DNA of 48,281 bases, from NCBI GenBank assembly GCA_014872815.1, contig WKFK01000003.1, forward strand, positions 1 through 48,281. The letters are read 5' to 3'. The stretch comes from Paracoccaceae bacterium (GTDB lineage Bacteria; Pseudomonadota; Alphaproteobacteria; Rhodobacterales; Rhodobacteraceae). The notes under the pieces are model-generated. The model searched no databases. It was not told the origin of the DNA and saw only the letters and a program-made list of their open reading frames with translations. A program made the translations under genes and the position numbers. Below, in pieces: positions 17,826 to 26,626 of this stretch (within the stretch, counting starts at the first letter, position 1; every line of letters begins with the position of its first letter).

Positions 17826-19346
17826 ATGAGCAGACAAATAGAGATTAGCGGTGTGCCGGATTGCATTCGTTTGGACGGCTGGTGGCTGGAGAGCAGCACA
17901 GCGGATGCCAGTGCAAGAAACAAGGTTCAGGAACAGCCAAAGCCACGCGTGTCGCGGCTGCGAGATACGAAAGCGCTCGGGATCTTGGCCTTTTTGGTAT
18001 TGCTGGCCGATTGGCTGTTTTGGCGCAAAACGCCGGGGATTTCCGTGGCGTTGTTCGTCATGTTCTTGTCCGTTGCTATTCTGGCGATGCGACAGAAACA
18101 GACCACACGGAGAGAATGGGTTGGCGCGCTGGCCTTCCAACTGGTCTGCAACCTCCCGGTCATTGAATTGCTGCAACCGCTGTCCTTGCTGTTTTCGGCT
18201 GCCGGTTTCATCGGCATTGCGGTGTGGGCCTTCTACGGGCGCCTTGTTGAAGGGCGGCAAATGGGCTGGCTCATGATGCGCGTCTCGACCATAGGGGCGA
18301 TCCTGCTGCCCAGGAGTGTAATTGAGAATGTGCAGTCGACGCAGATCAAAGTGGGTTTCAAGCAGCGCCTGAAGGCTTTGGCCATGCCGGTGGTCGTTGG
18401 CGGGGTGTTTTTGATGCTATTGGCCACCGCCAATCCCCTTCTTGATCAGTTCTTGCAGCGTTTTACACAATTCGAGTTTGTTTCAGATATTGACGTGTTT
18501 CGGTTGGTCTTTTGGTCGGCCTGCGCCTGTGTGCTCTGGCCCTACCTTCACCTGAGCCATTGTTGGGTCGGAGAGATGCCGATACACACAAAATCGATGC
18601 AAGTTCACGCACCTTGGCGTGCTGCACTGATAAATGTCAGCTCCGTGCGCAACTCGCTGTTTTTGTTCAATGGTCTATTCTTGATCCAGACGATCATGGA
18701 TTTGGGTGTGCTCTCTGGCGGTGTTGCGTTGCCAGACGGCATGACCTACGCCGAATACGCGCATCGCGGAGCCTACCCCCTTGTGGCAACTGCAATTCTG
18801 GCAGGTGTCTTTGCCATCACCACGCGCTCCATGGTTCAAGGCGACCGCATCCTGAAGAAGCTGATGTATCTCTGGCTGGGGCAAAACCTGTTTCTGGTGG
18901 TGACGGCGGCGTTCCGGCTCAGCCTCTACGTCGAAGTCTACACCCTCACCTACCTACGACTTGCCGCCTTTATCTGGATGGGGCTGGTGTTTGTGGGGAT
19001 TTCCCTGATCCTCTTTCAGATTGCGCATGCCAAAAGTGTTGGCTGGCTTGTGCGCGGAAATCTCATCGCGTTGTCCGCGACGCTCTATATCTGCTGCTTT
19101 ATAAATTTTGCCTGGGTAATTGCCGACCACAATTTGACGCGCAAAGCGCCCCAACACCAAATTGATACCTACTACATCTGTGCGTTGGGGGACTTTGCGA
19201 TGCCAGCCATTCGCGCGTTTGAGGCGGAAAACGACACAACTCTGTGCGCCGGGCATGACACCTCTTTGCGCAGGCAGACCCGGATCCAGAATTGGCGTGA
19301 TTGGGGCTTTCGCAAATGGCGGCTTCAGGTCTATCTTGCAGGATGA
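17826..19346 (+). CDS. DUF4173-domain membrane protein
   Basis: An integral membrane protein of 506 aa with about ten hydrophobic segments from residue 50 to about 415. The segment GVALPDGMTYAEYAHRGAYPL is characteristic of the DUF4173 family. The N-terminal 45 residues are cytoplasmic-looking and hydrophilic. The C-terminal 90 residues form a soluble tail (YYICALGDFAMPAIRAFEAEN). The start has GAGGAC six bases upstream. It is the first gene of an operon with an OmpR-type regulator (10 bases later) and a CreC-like kinase. DUF4173 proteins have no established biochemical role that I can cite; the linkage suggests it is either a signalling accessory of the kinase or its main target. Confidence 0.85.
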   Translation: MSRQIEISGVPDCIRLDGWWLESSTADASARNKVQEQPKPRVSRLRDTKALGILAFLVLLADWLFWRKTPGISVALFVMFLSVAILAMRQKQTTRREWVGALAFQLVCNLPVIELLQPLSLLFSAAGFIGIAVWAFYGRLVEGRQMGWLMMRVSTIGAILLPRSVIENVQSTQIKVGFKQRLKALAMPVVVGGVFLMLLATANPLLDQFLQRFTQFEFVSDIDVFRLVFWSACACVLWPYLHLSHCWVGEMPIHTKSMQVHAPWRAALINVSSVRNSLFLFNGLFLIQTIMDLGVLSGGVALPDGMTYAEYAHRGAYPLVATAILAGVFAITTRSMVQGDRILKKLMYLWLGQNLFLVVTAAFRLSLYVEVYTLTYLRLAAFIWMGLVFVGISLILFQIAHAKSVGWLVRGNLIALSATLYICCFINFAWVIADHNLTRKAPQHQIDTYYICALGDFAMPAIRAFEAENDTTLCAGHDTSLRRQTRIQNWRDWGFRKWRLQVYLAG

Positions 19347-19356
19347 TCAAGCAGGT

Positions 19357-20058
19357 ATGTATTTGATGTCAGGTCACATTCTCATCGTCGATGACGACCC
19401 GAATATTCGTGAGGTGATAGGCTTTGCCGTCCAAAAGTCCGGGCTGACTACAGAGTTTGCAGAAGACGGCATCGCGGCACTTTCTGCCGCGACAGCCCGC
19501 CAACCGGACTTGATCGTTCTGGACATCGGATTGCCGGAAATGGACGGGCTGGAAGTCTGTCGCGAATTACGAAAATCCTCGGATGTGCCGATCCTTTTTC
19601 TGACCGCGCGAGATGATGAAATCGACCGGATCGTTGGCTTGGAACTCGGCGGCGACGACTATGTAACCAAACCCTTTTCGCCGCGGGAGTTGGTGGCTCG
19701 GATCAAAGCAATTCTCAAACGGACCCGAGTGGTCGCCAAGGTGGACAACAATGTGTTGTCACATGGTGACTTGATGATGGACGCAGATCAGCACATTTGC
19801 ACATTTTCCGGACAACATATTGGCTTGACCGCATCCGAATTTACCTTGCTGAACACATTGGTGGCGCGGCCTGACCGGGTGATGTCTCGGCAATCTATTG
19901 TAGACGCCGTCTATGGTCACAACGTTCATGTTTCCAACCGGACAATTGACAGTCATATCCGCAACATTCGCGCCAAACTGGACCACGCGGGATGCACAGA
20001 TAGCATCGTGACCGTTCATGGTGTTGGCTTGAGGATGGGCGCGTGCCGGAAAACGTGA
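19357..20058 (+). CDS. OmpR-family response regulator, CreB-like
   Basis: DNA-binding response regulator of 233 aa. The receiver spans about 6-122 with the acidic DDD at 12-14, phospho-acceptor Asp56 in LIVLDIGLPEMDG and Lys105 in YVTKPFSP. The C-terminal winged helix, about 135-228, includes LTASEFTLLNTLVARPDRVMSR and the recognition segment SNRTIDSHIRNIRAKL. I chose the ATG at 19357, 10 bases after the DUF4173 stop; an ATG at 19366 is equally possible. The frame is open further upstream inside the preceding gene, which I exclude. The stop overlaps the kinase start by 16 bases, so these two form a cognate pair. CreB similarity is by general appearance and order. Confidence 0.92.
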   Translation: MYLMSGHILIVDDDPNIREVIGFAVQKSGLTTEFAEDGIAALSAATARQPDLIVLDIGLPEMDGLEVCRELRKSSDVPILFLTARDDEIDRIVGLELGGDDYVTKPFSPRELVARIKAILKRTRVVAKVDNNVLSHGDLMMDADQHICTFSGQHIGLTASEFTLLNTLVARPDRVMSRQSIVDAVYGHNVHVSNRTIDSHIRNIRAKLDHAGCTDSIVTVHGVGLRMGACRKT

Positions 20059-21584
20059 GGCAAAAATGGCGACCGCGTTTGTGGACAGTGGTCACGATCG
20101 TTTTAGGCGTGGTTCTGTCCCTGCCGTTTGCTGGCTTGTACTTCTTCAAATTCTACGCCAACCAACTTGTACAGCAAACCGAAGAAAGCCTGCTGGCGCA
20201 AGCTTCCATCATGGCTGCGATTTATGCTCAATCCTATGAGGTTGCGAGCGGCACCGAAACAGCATCCGCTAAAACCAATCAAGAGTTCGATCCGACTTTT
20301 CCCTCCCTATCAATGAGTGCAGGCATTCTGCCTCAACGCCCGGATGCGGTGCCCAACGTGGTCAATCCATCGCCGATCTACTTAGACATTGGACCTGAGT
20401 TGTCTCGCGTGGCCTCAGCCGCGCAAATCAACACTTTGGCCGGGTATCGGTTTTTGGATGATCAAGGGAATGTCATAGGCGGGAGTGCGGAGGTCGGTCA
20501 GTCTCTGGCGCATGTCGAGGAGGTACAACGCGCTCTTGAAGGGGAAAACGTGTCGGTTGCCCGTGTGCGCGTTAGAGATACACCCGAACCTACTCTCTAT
20601 TCCTTTAGCCGCGGCGCCCGTGTCAGAGTGTTTGTGGCGACACCTGTGCGATCTGGCGGTGATGTGATCGGCGCTGTTTACCTCAGCCGCACACCTAATC
20701 ACATCTTCCGCTTCCTATATGGCGAGCGATTCAACCTCGCAAAAGCCAGCCTGTTTGTTTTGATTTCCACGAGCCTTATCGGCTTTGTGTTCTGGCGCTT
20801 CATAACACGCCCAATCCATGCCTTGATCGCCCGCACCCAGACCACGGGCAGCAATGGTCAACGCTGGCAACCCTTGGAGCACTACGGAACACGCGAGATA
20901 GAGACGCTCAGCCACAGTTTTCAATCTCTGACAGAGCGCCTTCAGAACAAGCAGGACGCATTAAAAACTTATACCGCCCATGTAACCCATGAGTTGAAAT
21001 CCCCCTTAACAGCCGTAAAAGGCGCAGCTGAATTGCTTGCGGAAGAGGACATGACACCGTCGCAACGCAGGGTGTTCCTTGAAAACATCGCGCGGAATAC
21101 GCAACGGATGGAAGAACTACTAACAAGCATGCGCGCTTTCAGCCTGGCAGACCAAAGCGCCATGGCTGGCGAAACACGCCTCAAGAGCATCGTTCCTGAT
21201 CTCAGCAGTCGCTTTGACCCGGTGAGACTTTCCGTAAGAGGTGCCGAGACCGCCCTTCCGATCCATACTGACACATTGAAGATTATCCTGACGCACTTGC
21301 TGGAAAACGCACAGCAACATGGGGCGACAGAAGTCACCCTAATTGCAGACCGGGAAACTGCTGGTGCAACCTTGACCATCTCGGACAACGGAAACGGCAT
21401 CAGCGACGGGAACCGAGACAAAGTGTTGACGCCGTTCTTCACAACCCGGCGCGAACAAGGCGGCACAGGCATGGGGCTAAATATCGTCACGTCAACTTTG
21501 GAAGCCCTGGGGGGAAGCCTCACACTATTAGCAACAGAGAGGGGCACCGCGTTTCGTATCTCCTTCCAGAACGCCCCGAAGTAG
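20043..21584 (+). CDS. CreC-like sensor histidine kinase
   Basis: Inner-membrane sensor kinase of 513 aa. Order: membrane segment about 13-36, extracytoplasmic sensor region about 37-230 with a PAS/Cache-like second half (YRFLDDQGNVIGGS, GGDVIGAVYLSR), membrane segment 234-252, HAMP region about 255-305, HisKA with His316 in HVTHELKSPLTAVKG, and HATPase with LLENAQQHG, DNGNGI and GTGMGLNI. The start is a GTG at 20043 inside the end of the response-regulator gene. The long sensor domain and the pairing with a CreB-like regulator suggest a CreBC-type system, here attached to a DUF4173 protein rather than to creD. Confidence 0.92.
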   Translation: MPENVRQKWRPRLWTVVTIVLGVVLSLPFAGLYFFKFYANQLVQQTEESLLAQASIMAAIYAQSYEVASGTETASAKTNQEFDPTFPSLSMSAGILPQRPDAVPNVVNPSPIYLDIGPELSRVASAAQINTLAGYRFLDDQGNVIGGSAEVGQSLAHVEEVQRALEGENVSVARVRVRDTPEPTLYSFSRGARVRVFVATPVRSGGDVIGAVYLSRTPNHIFRFLYGERFNLAKASLFVLISTSLIGFVFWRFITRPIHALIARTQTTGSNGQRWQPLEHYGTREIETLSHSFQSLTERLQNKQDALKTYTAHVTHELKSPLTAVKGAAELLAEEDMTPSQRRVFLENIARNTQRMEELLTSMRAFSLADQSAMAGETRLKSIVPDLSSRFDPVRLSVRGAETALPIHTDTLKIILTHLLENAQQHGATEVTLIADRETAGATLTISDNGNGISDGNRDKVLTPFFTTRREQGGTGMGLNIVTSTLEALGGSLTLLATERGTAFRISFQNAPK

Positions 21585-22211
21585 CCCCCGCGGCGACGGC
21601 GACGCTGCCATTCTACAGCAAAGACACTCACGCAGAATTCCGCGCTGCGCGCACAACCACCACATGAGCGTGGTCATCCACCCGCCGCTGGCGCTCCGCA
21701 ATACTCAGTCGAACAGCCCCCCCGCTTGTGGCTGCGCCCCCCGTTTCAAATTACCAAGACTGTTTTTTGGGGGAGACGACATGGCAGCCTCCAAAATGGC
21801 CTCTGAGCACCTTGAGCCTAGGGACCATCGCCTCTTCGTTTTTCGGGAAGTGCTTACCGGTGACGTGCTACCGAACCTCTGCCATGAGGGATACCATAAA
21901 AGGCTGGCGGAATGTGCAGAGGAGTTGGCCGATTGACACAGCGCAGGCGAAGTCAGCGGCGGCACGGCAGAGCGCCTGTTCATAAACGGGCCACTGCTCG
22001 CCGCCTTCTTTTACTCAAATCATAACACCGATATTGGCGTGATCGCGGCCTTACGATTGCGCGATTCGATATACCGCGCCACCTCTGAATGGCCGTGAAG
22101 GACAAGGCACCTCGGAGAAAGGTGAGATGGGTCGGCGATCTGGTGTTTCGGCAAAGCAGCAGGCCTGCTGGGCGCAAATTGAACGCAACACATCACACTC
22201 GCGATGTCCCG
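21585..22211. other. Gene-poor stretch after the two-component operon
   Basis: About 630 bases without a recognisable gene. One small plus-strand frame at 21781-21936 is listed separately. The sequence 21990-22200 shows broken frames on both strands and no clear terminator or RNA gene. Confidence 0.4.
21781..21936 (+). CDS. Possible small protein of unknown function
   Basis: A 51-codon frame starting at an ATG preceded by GGGGGAGA four bases upstream, a good ribosome-binding site. The product is hydrophilic and charged, with no signal peptide, membrane segment or cysteine pair (one Cys near the middle, one near the end). I recognise no family. It may be a real small gene or a remnant; codon use could not be assessed reliably over this length. 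Confidence 0.25.
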   Translation: MAASKMASEHLEPRDHRLFVFREVLTGDVLPNLCHEGYHKRLAECAEELAD

Positions 22212-23531
22212 CTACCGGTCCACTTTTAACCCACTAGGCACCTCTTCCGGAATGCGGCTTGCCTGTGCTTTGGCATTCGCCCCTGTCAAGCCTTCGAGAA
22301 AAGCCACCAACGCCGCAATCTCAGCATCAGAACGTGGCGGAATGTAGATGTCACGGTGCGTGGCCTGCCGCGCCATTTCGATACGGTCCTGCTGGATGAC
22401 AAAATCGATGGAACTGAGCCAAGGCACATCGGGCAATGTCAGATCAGCGGTTGTCCACTTGGCACGCTCGAGAGGCGGATCAAGGTGATGCCGGATCATC
22501 CGCTCCAGCGTCGGATACGCGCCATTGTGTCCGTAAGGCCCTGTGAGGGTGACATTTCTCAACATCGGCGTCCGGAAGCGATACGCATCCGCAAGGTCAT
22601 CGGTTTCCCCCATGCGCCCAACATCCCGCGCATAAGGGTCAAACCTTCGGGTGCGGCCTGGCCCGAAGGCCGGCAGCCCCAGCGCATGAAACTGTTGATT
22701 AGAAAACAAGTTTCCGGAGTGACAATTGCTACATCCCGCCTTGCCAAAAAACAGCTCCATGCCTTGAACTTGCGTCGCGGACAGCGCCTGATCATCCCCG
22801 GCCAAATAAGCATCAAACGGGCTGTCAAAAGACGTGAAGTCTTGCACCATGAAGTGCGCCAAGGCGTCGGCGATATGGACAATGGTCACACCTTCCGGTG
22901 CGTTGATCTCATCAAACGCGGAGACAAATCGAGCGCCATATCCCGGTAGTGTTCGAACACGTTTGGCAATGATTGGCCATGCTGCATCAATCCGGTCGCG
23001 CGTGGCGCCAACAACCTCATTTTCGCCGACATTCCCGGCCATCTCAAACCCGGATGTCATAGGGAACAGCGCCTGCGCCGCCAGAACGGACTGTAGCCCA
23101 TCGGGAAGCCACTCTTCTGCGGGCGTATTGAAGCCATTTCCAAATATCGGGTCCACGCTGACCCGGCCATCGTGCATCAACGTTTCAATAGTTTTGGCAC
23201 CCAGGTTCCATAACGCGGGCGCATTGCGCGGAATGCGTTTCTGGACCCTATTTGCACCCATGTCCGAGACCCGGTCCGGCCCAAGACCATGCCCGCCCTC
23301 CCCCAATCCGAGCGATAATCCATCAGAGGTTCCAAATCGCGGATGATGACAAGTTCCACAGCTGATATTTCTGTTCCCGGACAGGATCTTGTCGTAAAAT
23401 AACAGGCGTCCCAGTTCCGCCTTTTTTGCATCCACCGCGATGAAGTCACTGGCACTCAGTGGTGTTGGCAACGCAGGCAATTCGGCGAAAGACGGGGCGG
23501 CAAACAAGATCACGGAGAGCGCATGCGACAC
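22212..23531 (-). CDS. Di-haem cytochrome c peroxidase family protein
   Basis: Exported c-type cytochrome of about 439 aa in the CcpA/MauG family, which reduces hydrogen peroxide or carries out haem-dependent oxidations in the periplasm. Two haem-binding motifs are visible: CGTCH at 58-62 and CSNCH at 267-271. A methionine-containing segment (DAYRFRTPMLRNVTLTGPYGHNGAYPTL, here shown only in part as TPMLRNV and GPYGHNGAYPTL) follows the second haem, as in this family. The start is uncertain. The best candidate is a GTG at 23531 that gives a short signal sequence ending at about residue 16 (SFA-ELP); it has no positively charged residue, which is odd. The frame is open to 24056 but that part is antisense to the Sel1 gene. 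Its 5' end overlaps the divergent Sel1 gene. Confidence 0.85.
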   Translation of the reverse strand: MSHALSVILFAAPSFAELPALPTPLSASDFIAVDAKKAELGRLLFYDKILSGNRNISCGTCHHPRFGTSDGLSLGLGEGGHGLGPDRVSDMGANRVQKRIPRNAPALWNLGAKTIETLMHDGRVSVDPIFGNGFNTPAEEWLPDGLQSVLAAQALFPMTSGFEMAGNVGENEVVGATRDRIDAAWPIIAKRVRTLPGYGARFVSAFDEINAPEGVTIVHIADALAHFMVQDFTSFDSPFDAYLAGDDQALSATQVQGMELFFGKAGCSNCHSGNLFSNQQFHALGLPAFGPGRTRRFDPYARDVGRMGETDDLADAYRFRTPMLRNVTLTGPYGHNGAYPTLERMIRHHLDPPLERAKWTTADLTLPDVPWLSSIDFVIQQDRIEMARQATHRDIYIPPRSDAEIAALVAFLEGLTGANAKAQASRIPEEVPSGLKVDR

Positions 23532-24014
23532 CCCACAAAAAAGCTCCTTCTGGCGGCCGCGTTGGTCGTTGGAACGACCCAATTCAGCCTCGCTGAAATC
23601 GAAGCCGCGCGCGATCTTATGGAGGCTGGGGATTTTGAAGCCGCGCGTGAAGCGATGTGGCCCGCGGCCCGGTCGGGCAATGCCGACGCCGAGGAATTGA
23701 TCGGCGTGATGTATGCCATGGGGCTTGGCGTAGAACGGGATGATCAGCGCGCGTTTGAATGGTATCTGCGCAGCGCCATGAAAGGCCATCCCGGCGCGCA
23801 ATCCGGAATTGGATGGTACTATGAGATCGGGCGCGGCATGCCCGCGCCGGATTTGGTCCGGGCCTATATGTGGTACACGCTGTCGGCGATCGGCGGTGAC
23901 CCCGACGCGGCGATCAGCCTTGAAGAGGTTGTGAAAAAAATGACCAAAGAAGAGATCGAGAAAGCGCATATTCTGGTCGAAGACTACCGCGTGTGGATGT
24001 ATCCGTTCCGGTAA
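23523..24014 (+). CDS. Exported Sel1-repeat protein
   Basis: A 163-aa secreted protein with a standard signal peptide (KK, hydrophobic AAALVV, cleavage likely after SLA at 24). Two Sel1/TPR-like repeats follow, seen as ADAEELIGVMYAMGLGVERDDQRAFEWYLRS in part (ADAEELIGVMYAMG) and PGAQSGIGWYYEIGRGM. Such repeats are protein-interaction scaffolds. The ATG has GGAGAG five bases upstream. The gene starts inside the 5' end of the divergent peroxidase gene and is convergent with the TRAP operon. Partner and role are unknown. Confidence 0.85.
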   Translation: MRHPTKKLLLAAALVVGTTQFSLAEIEAARDLMEAGDFEAAREAMWPAARSGNADAEELIGVMYAMGLGVERDDQRAFEWYLRSAMKGHPGAQSGIGWYYEIGRGMPAPDLVRAYMWYTLSAIGGDPDAAISLEEVVKKMTKEEIEKAHILVEDYRVWMYPFR

Positions 24015-24023
24015 ATGCCGGAC

Positions 24024-24054
24024 AAAAAACGGCGCGAGGGTCACCCCCCGCGCC
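24024..24054 (-). terminator. Rho-independent terminator of the TRAP operon
   Basis: On the minus strand GGCGCG pairs with CGCGCC (with further G-C pairs inside), followed by GTTTTTTG. It lies just after the dctP-like stop, between convergent genes. Confidence 0.75.
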
Positions 24055-24062
24055 ATCTGTGC

Positions 24063-25121
24063 TTAGTTCAGGTCCGCGTCACGTGCGCCATTCACATCTG
24101 CTTCTGCTGCGGCAACAGCATCGGTTAGCGCGGTGAACACCTCATCACCACGGGCCACGTTGGATTTGAACCAGTCATAAACTGGGGAAGCGGCCTGTTT
24201 GAACGCGTCCTTCTCTGCTGGGGTTGGAACATAGAGGTCCCCACCACCCGCAACGAAGTCTTCATAGGCTTGGATCGACTTACGCTTTGGCGATGCAAAG
24301 GTGGCCTGCTGAAGGGCATAGAATCCATCCACCACCACGCGGCGCATGTCTTCTGGCATGTCCATGAACTTCTGGTTGGACATCCACCACAGCGCTCCCA
24401 TGTAGGCGTGGCCATCCAAGGTCACATACTGCAGGCCCGCATCTGGGAACTTCATGCCCATGATGTCGGTGATGCCATTCTTGGAGCCTTCAACAACACC
24501 GGTCTGGAAGCTGGTGAAGAGTTCTGGCCATGGGATTGGCGTTGGAGACGCGCCCAGCGCTTTCACAAGCTCTTGCGGCAGGTCAGCCACAACTGTCCGG
24601 ATCTTCAGGCCTTCCATATCAGCCGGTGCGGCCACACGACGTTTGGTGTTGGCAAAGTTGCGCCAGCCACCGGTGTTGCCAATGGTCATCAGACGGATCG
24701 CATCACCACTGTCCTCAAGCGCCATCGCGCGCATTTTTCGGGTGAAATCGCCAGACAGCACATGTTCCGCAATCCGGTCATCTGCCATCAGGTACGGCAG
24801 GTCGAGAACTTGTACATAGGGGAACAGGCCGGACGCCCCGCCAGAGGTCGAGATGTAGACGTCAATGGACCCATCCGCCACGCCTTGCAGGCACTCCGCC
24901 CCGTTGGAGCACAGCTGCGTGCCGATGAACAGCTCAACCGCGATGGCGCCATTTGACGCCGCCTCTACATAATTCTTGAAAACAACAAGACCATCATAGT
25001 CTTCGTCATTTTCGTTTGAGTTTGCGGTCGCTCGGATCGTGTAATCTTGCGCACTCGCGGTCAGCGCGGTGCCAGCCATCAAGGCCGACAGTGCCACCGT
25101 CTTTGCCAGTTTAATAAACAT
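24063..25121 (-). CDS. TRAP transporter substrate-binding protein (DctP family)
   Basis: Periplasmic binding protein of 352 aa for a TRAP transporter. The signal peptide ends at about ASA-QDY (residue 25). The DctP fold is shown by QGVADGSIDVYIST, GLKIRTVVADLPQELVKALGASPTPIPW in part (KIRTVVADLPQELVKAL), where the Arg normally binds the substrate carboxylate, and PWPELFTSFQTGVVEG. The ATG at 25121 has AGGAGG about 7 bases upstream. Last gene of the operon, after the two permease genes. The conserved Arg suggests an organic acid ligand, possibly a sulfonate given the monooxygenase in the operon; that is inference. Confidence 0.93.
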   Translation of the reverse strand: MFIKLAKTVALSALMAGTALTASAQDYTIRATANSNENDEDYDGLVVFKNYVEAASNGAIAVELFIGTQLCSNGAECLQGVADGSIDVYISTSGGASGLFPYVQVLDLPYLMADDRIAEHVLSGDFTRKMRAMALEDSGDAIRLMTIGNTGGWRNFANTKRRVAAPADMEGLKIRTVVADLPQELVKALGASPTPIPWPELFTSFQTGVVEGSKNGITDIMGMKFPDAGLQYVTLDGHAYMGALWWMSNQKFMDMPEDMRRVVVDGFYALQQATFASPKRKSIQAYEDFVAGGGDLYVPTPAEKDAFKQAASPVYDWFKSNVARGDEVFTALTDAVAAAEADVNGARDADLN

Positions 25122-25156
25122 GCGTGTTTCCTCCTGTTGCACGTCGTTTTTTGTCG

Positions 25157-26626
25157 TCAGTTCAAGAACCCCGTTAGTTTTGGAATGGTCAGTGAGATTT
25201 CGGGCACAAAGGTGATCAAGAAGATCACGGCAACCTCAATCGCCAAAAACGGTAAGATGGCTTTGGCGATGGTCGTCACCCGTTCGTGCGAGACAGACGC
25301 TGCGACAAAGAGCACAAGCCCCATGGGGGGCGTGGCCAAGCCCACGGTCAGATTCACGCACATGATGATTGCGAAGTGTACAGATTCGACACCAAGCCCT
25401 TCGAATACCGGTGCCAAAATAGGACCAAGAATGATGATCGCGGGGCCCGCGTCCAAGAACATGCCCACAATGAAGAGCAGCAGGTTGATCAGGAACAGCA
25501 GGATCAGAGGGTTTTCCGAGAGGGTCAGAATGAACTCGGCCAGAATTTCCGGTGCGTGGCTGAGGCTAACCACTGTTTTGAACGACATGGCCGCGCCCAC
25601 CAGCAACAGCACCACAGCGGACGTGATACCGGCACGGGTGAAAACCTCTGGCAGGTCTTTCAACTTCATGGTTCGCAGCACCAGGAACCCAACCAACAGC
25701 GCATAGGCAACCGCAACCGCAGCGGCCTCGGTTGGCGTGAACACACCGGCCAAAATACCGCCCAAGATCAGGATCGGCGTCTGCAATGGCACTACGGCGC
25801 GTTTGCAGACGATGCGAAACTCCGAGCTGACCATTCGGCGCAGTCCCATCATCAACCCATGCGCCAGAAGCACCGCACCGAGGAAGGTCAGCCATTTGGA
25901 TAGGGTGGTGTCAGCCGCCGGGGCAAACTGAGCCAGCAAAAGGCCAAGGTTCAGCCGCACCAGCGCAAAGGATACCCAGCTTTCCAAACCGCCGATCTCG
26001 ACGTTCTCAAACGTGACACGGCGCGCCGCGGGCAGATCGTATGTGTCGGCCATGACACGAACCATGACCATCAGGCCAATACCCACCAAAATGCCCGGCA
26101 CAATACCCGCCAGGAACAACGCAGCAACGCTTTCACCCATGACGTATGCGTAGATGATCATGATACCCGAGGGCGGAATGATCGGCCCAATAACAGAACT
26201 CGCAGCGGTCACGGCCGCAGCAAATTTCCGGGTGTAGCCTTCACGCTCCATCGCCGGGATCAGCATGGAACCAAGCGCAGAGGTGTCCGCCACCGCCGAC
26301 CCGGACAGCCCTGCAAACAAGATCGACGACAGGATGTTCACCTGAGCAAGCCCGCCCCGCAAATGGCCCATCAAAGCCTGCGAGAACTCAACTAGGCGCA
26401 CGGTGATCCCGCCTCGGTTCATCAGCTCACCCGCCAACATGAAGAACGGGATGGCCATCAGGGGGAAGCTGTCCATGCCGTTATAAAGGTTGCGGTACAG
26501 CAACGTGATGTCGCGCTCTTGCCCGTTGAGCCAAAGCAGCGCGCCGGGCGCGGCCAAAAGGCAGAAAAACACCGGCAACCCTACCAGAAGGAGGAACAGA
26601 AACAGCGGAAGGAACCAGATCAGCAT
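25157..26626 (-). CDS. TRAP transporter large permease (DctM family)
   Basis: Multi-spanning inner-membrane subunit of 489 aa that performs sodium-driven transport with the small permease. Family features are MAIPFFMLAGELMNRGG, SGSAVADTSALGSMLIPAM, IGPIIPPSGIMIIY and ILGGILAGVFTPTEAAAVAVAYAL (seen in part as GVFTPTEAAAVAV). It is longer than the usual 425 or so residues, with an extra segment of about 60 residues near 205-270 containing an additional hydrophobic stretch (WLTFLGAVLLAHGLMMG). Its ATG overlaps the stop of the small permease gene (TAATG). Confidence 0.94.
   Translation of the reverse strand: MLIWFLPLFLFLLLVGLPVFFCLLAAPGALLWLNGQERDITLLYRNLYNGMDSFPLMAIPFFMLAGELMNRGGITVRLVEFSQALMGHLRGGLAQVNILSSILFAGLSGSAVADTSALGSMLIPAMEREGYTRKFAAAVTAASSVIGPIIPPSGIMIIYAYVMGESVAALFLAGIVPGILVGIGLMVMVRVMADTYDLPAARRVTFENVEIGGLESWVSFALVRLNLGLLLAQFAPAADTTLSKWLTFLGAVLLAHGLMMGLRRMVSSEFRIVCKRAVVPLQTPILILGGILAGVFTPTEAAAVAVAYALLVGFLVLRTMKLKDLPEVFTRAGITSAVVLLLVGAAMSFKTVVSLSHAPEILAEFILTLSENPLILLFLINLLLFIVGMFLDAGPAIIILGPILAPVFEGLGVESVHFAIIMCVNLTVGLATPPMGLVLFVAASVSHERVTTIAKAILPFLAIEVAVIFLITFVPEISLTIPKLTGFLN

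Noticed and set aside
23532..24056. N-terminal extension of the peroxidase to 614 codons
   Set aside because: The extra part is antisense to the Sel1-repeat gene and would place the signal sequence in the middle of the protein.
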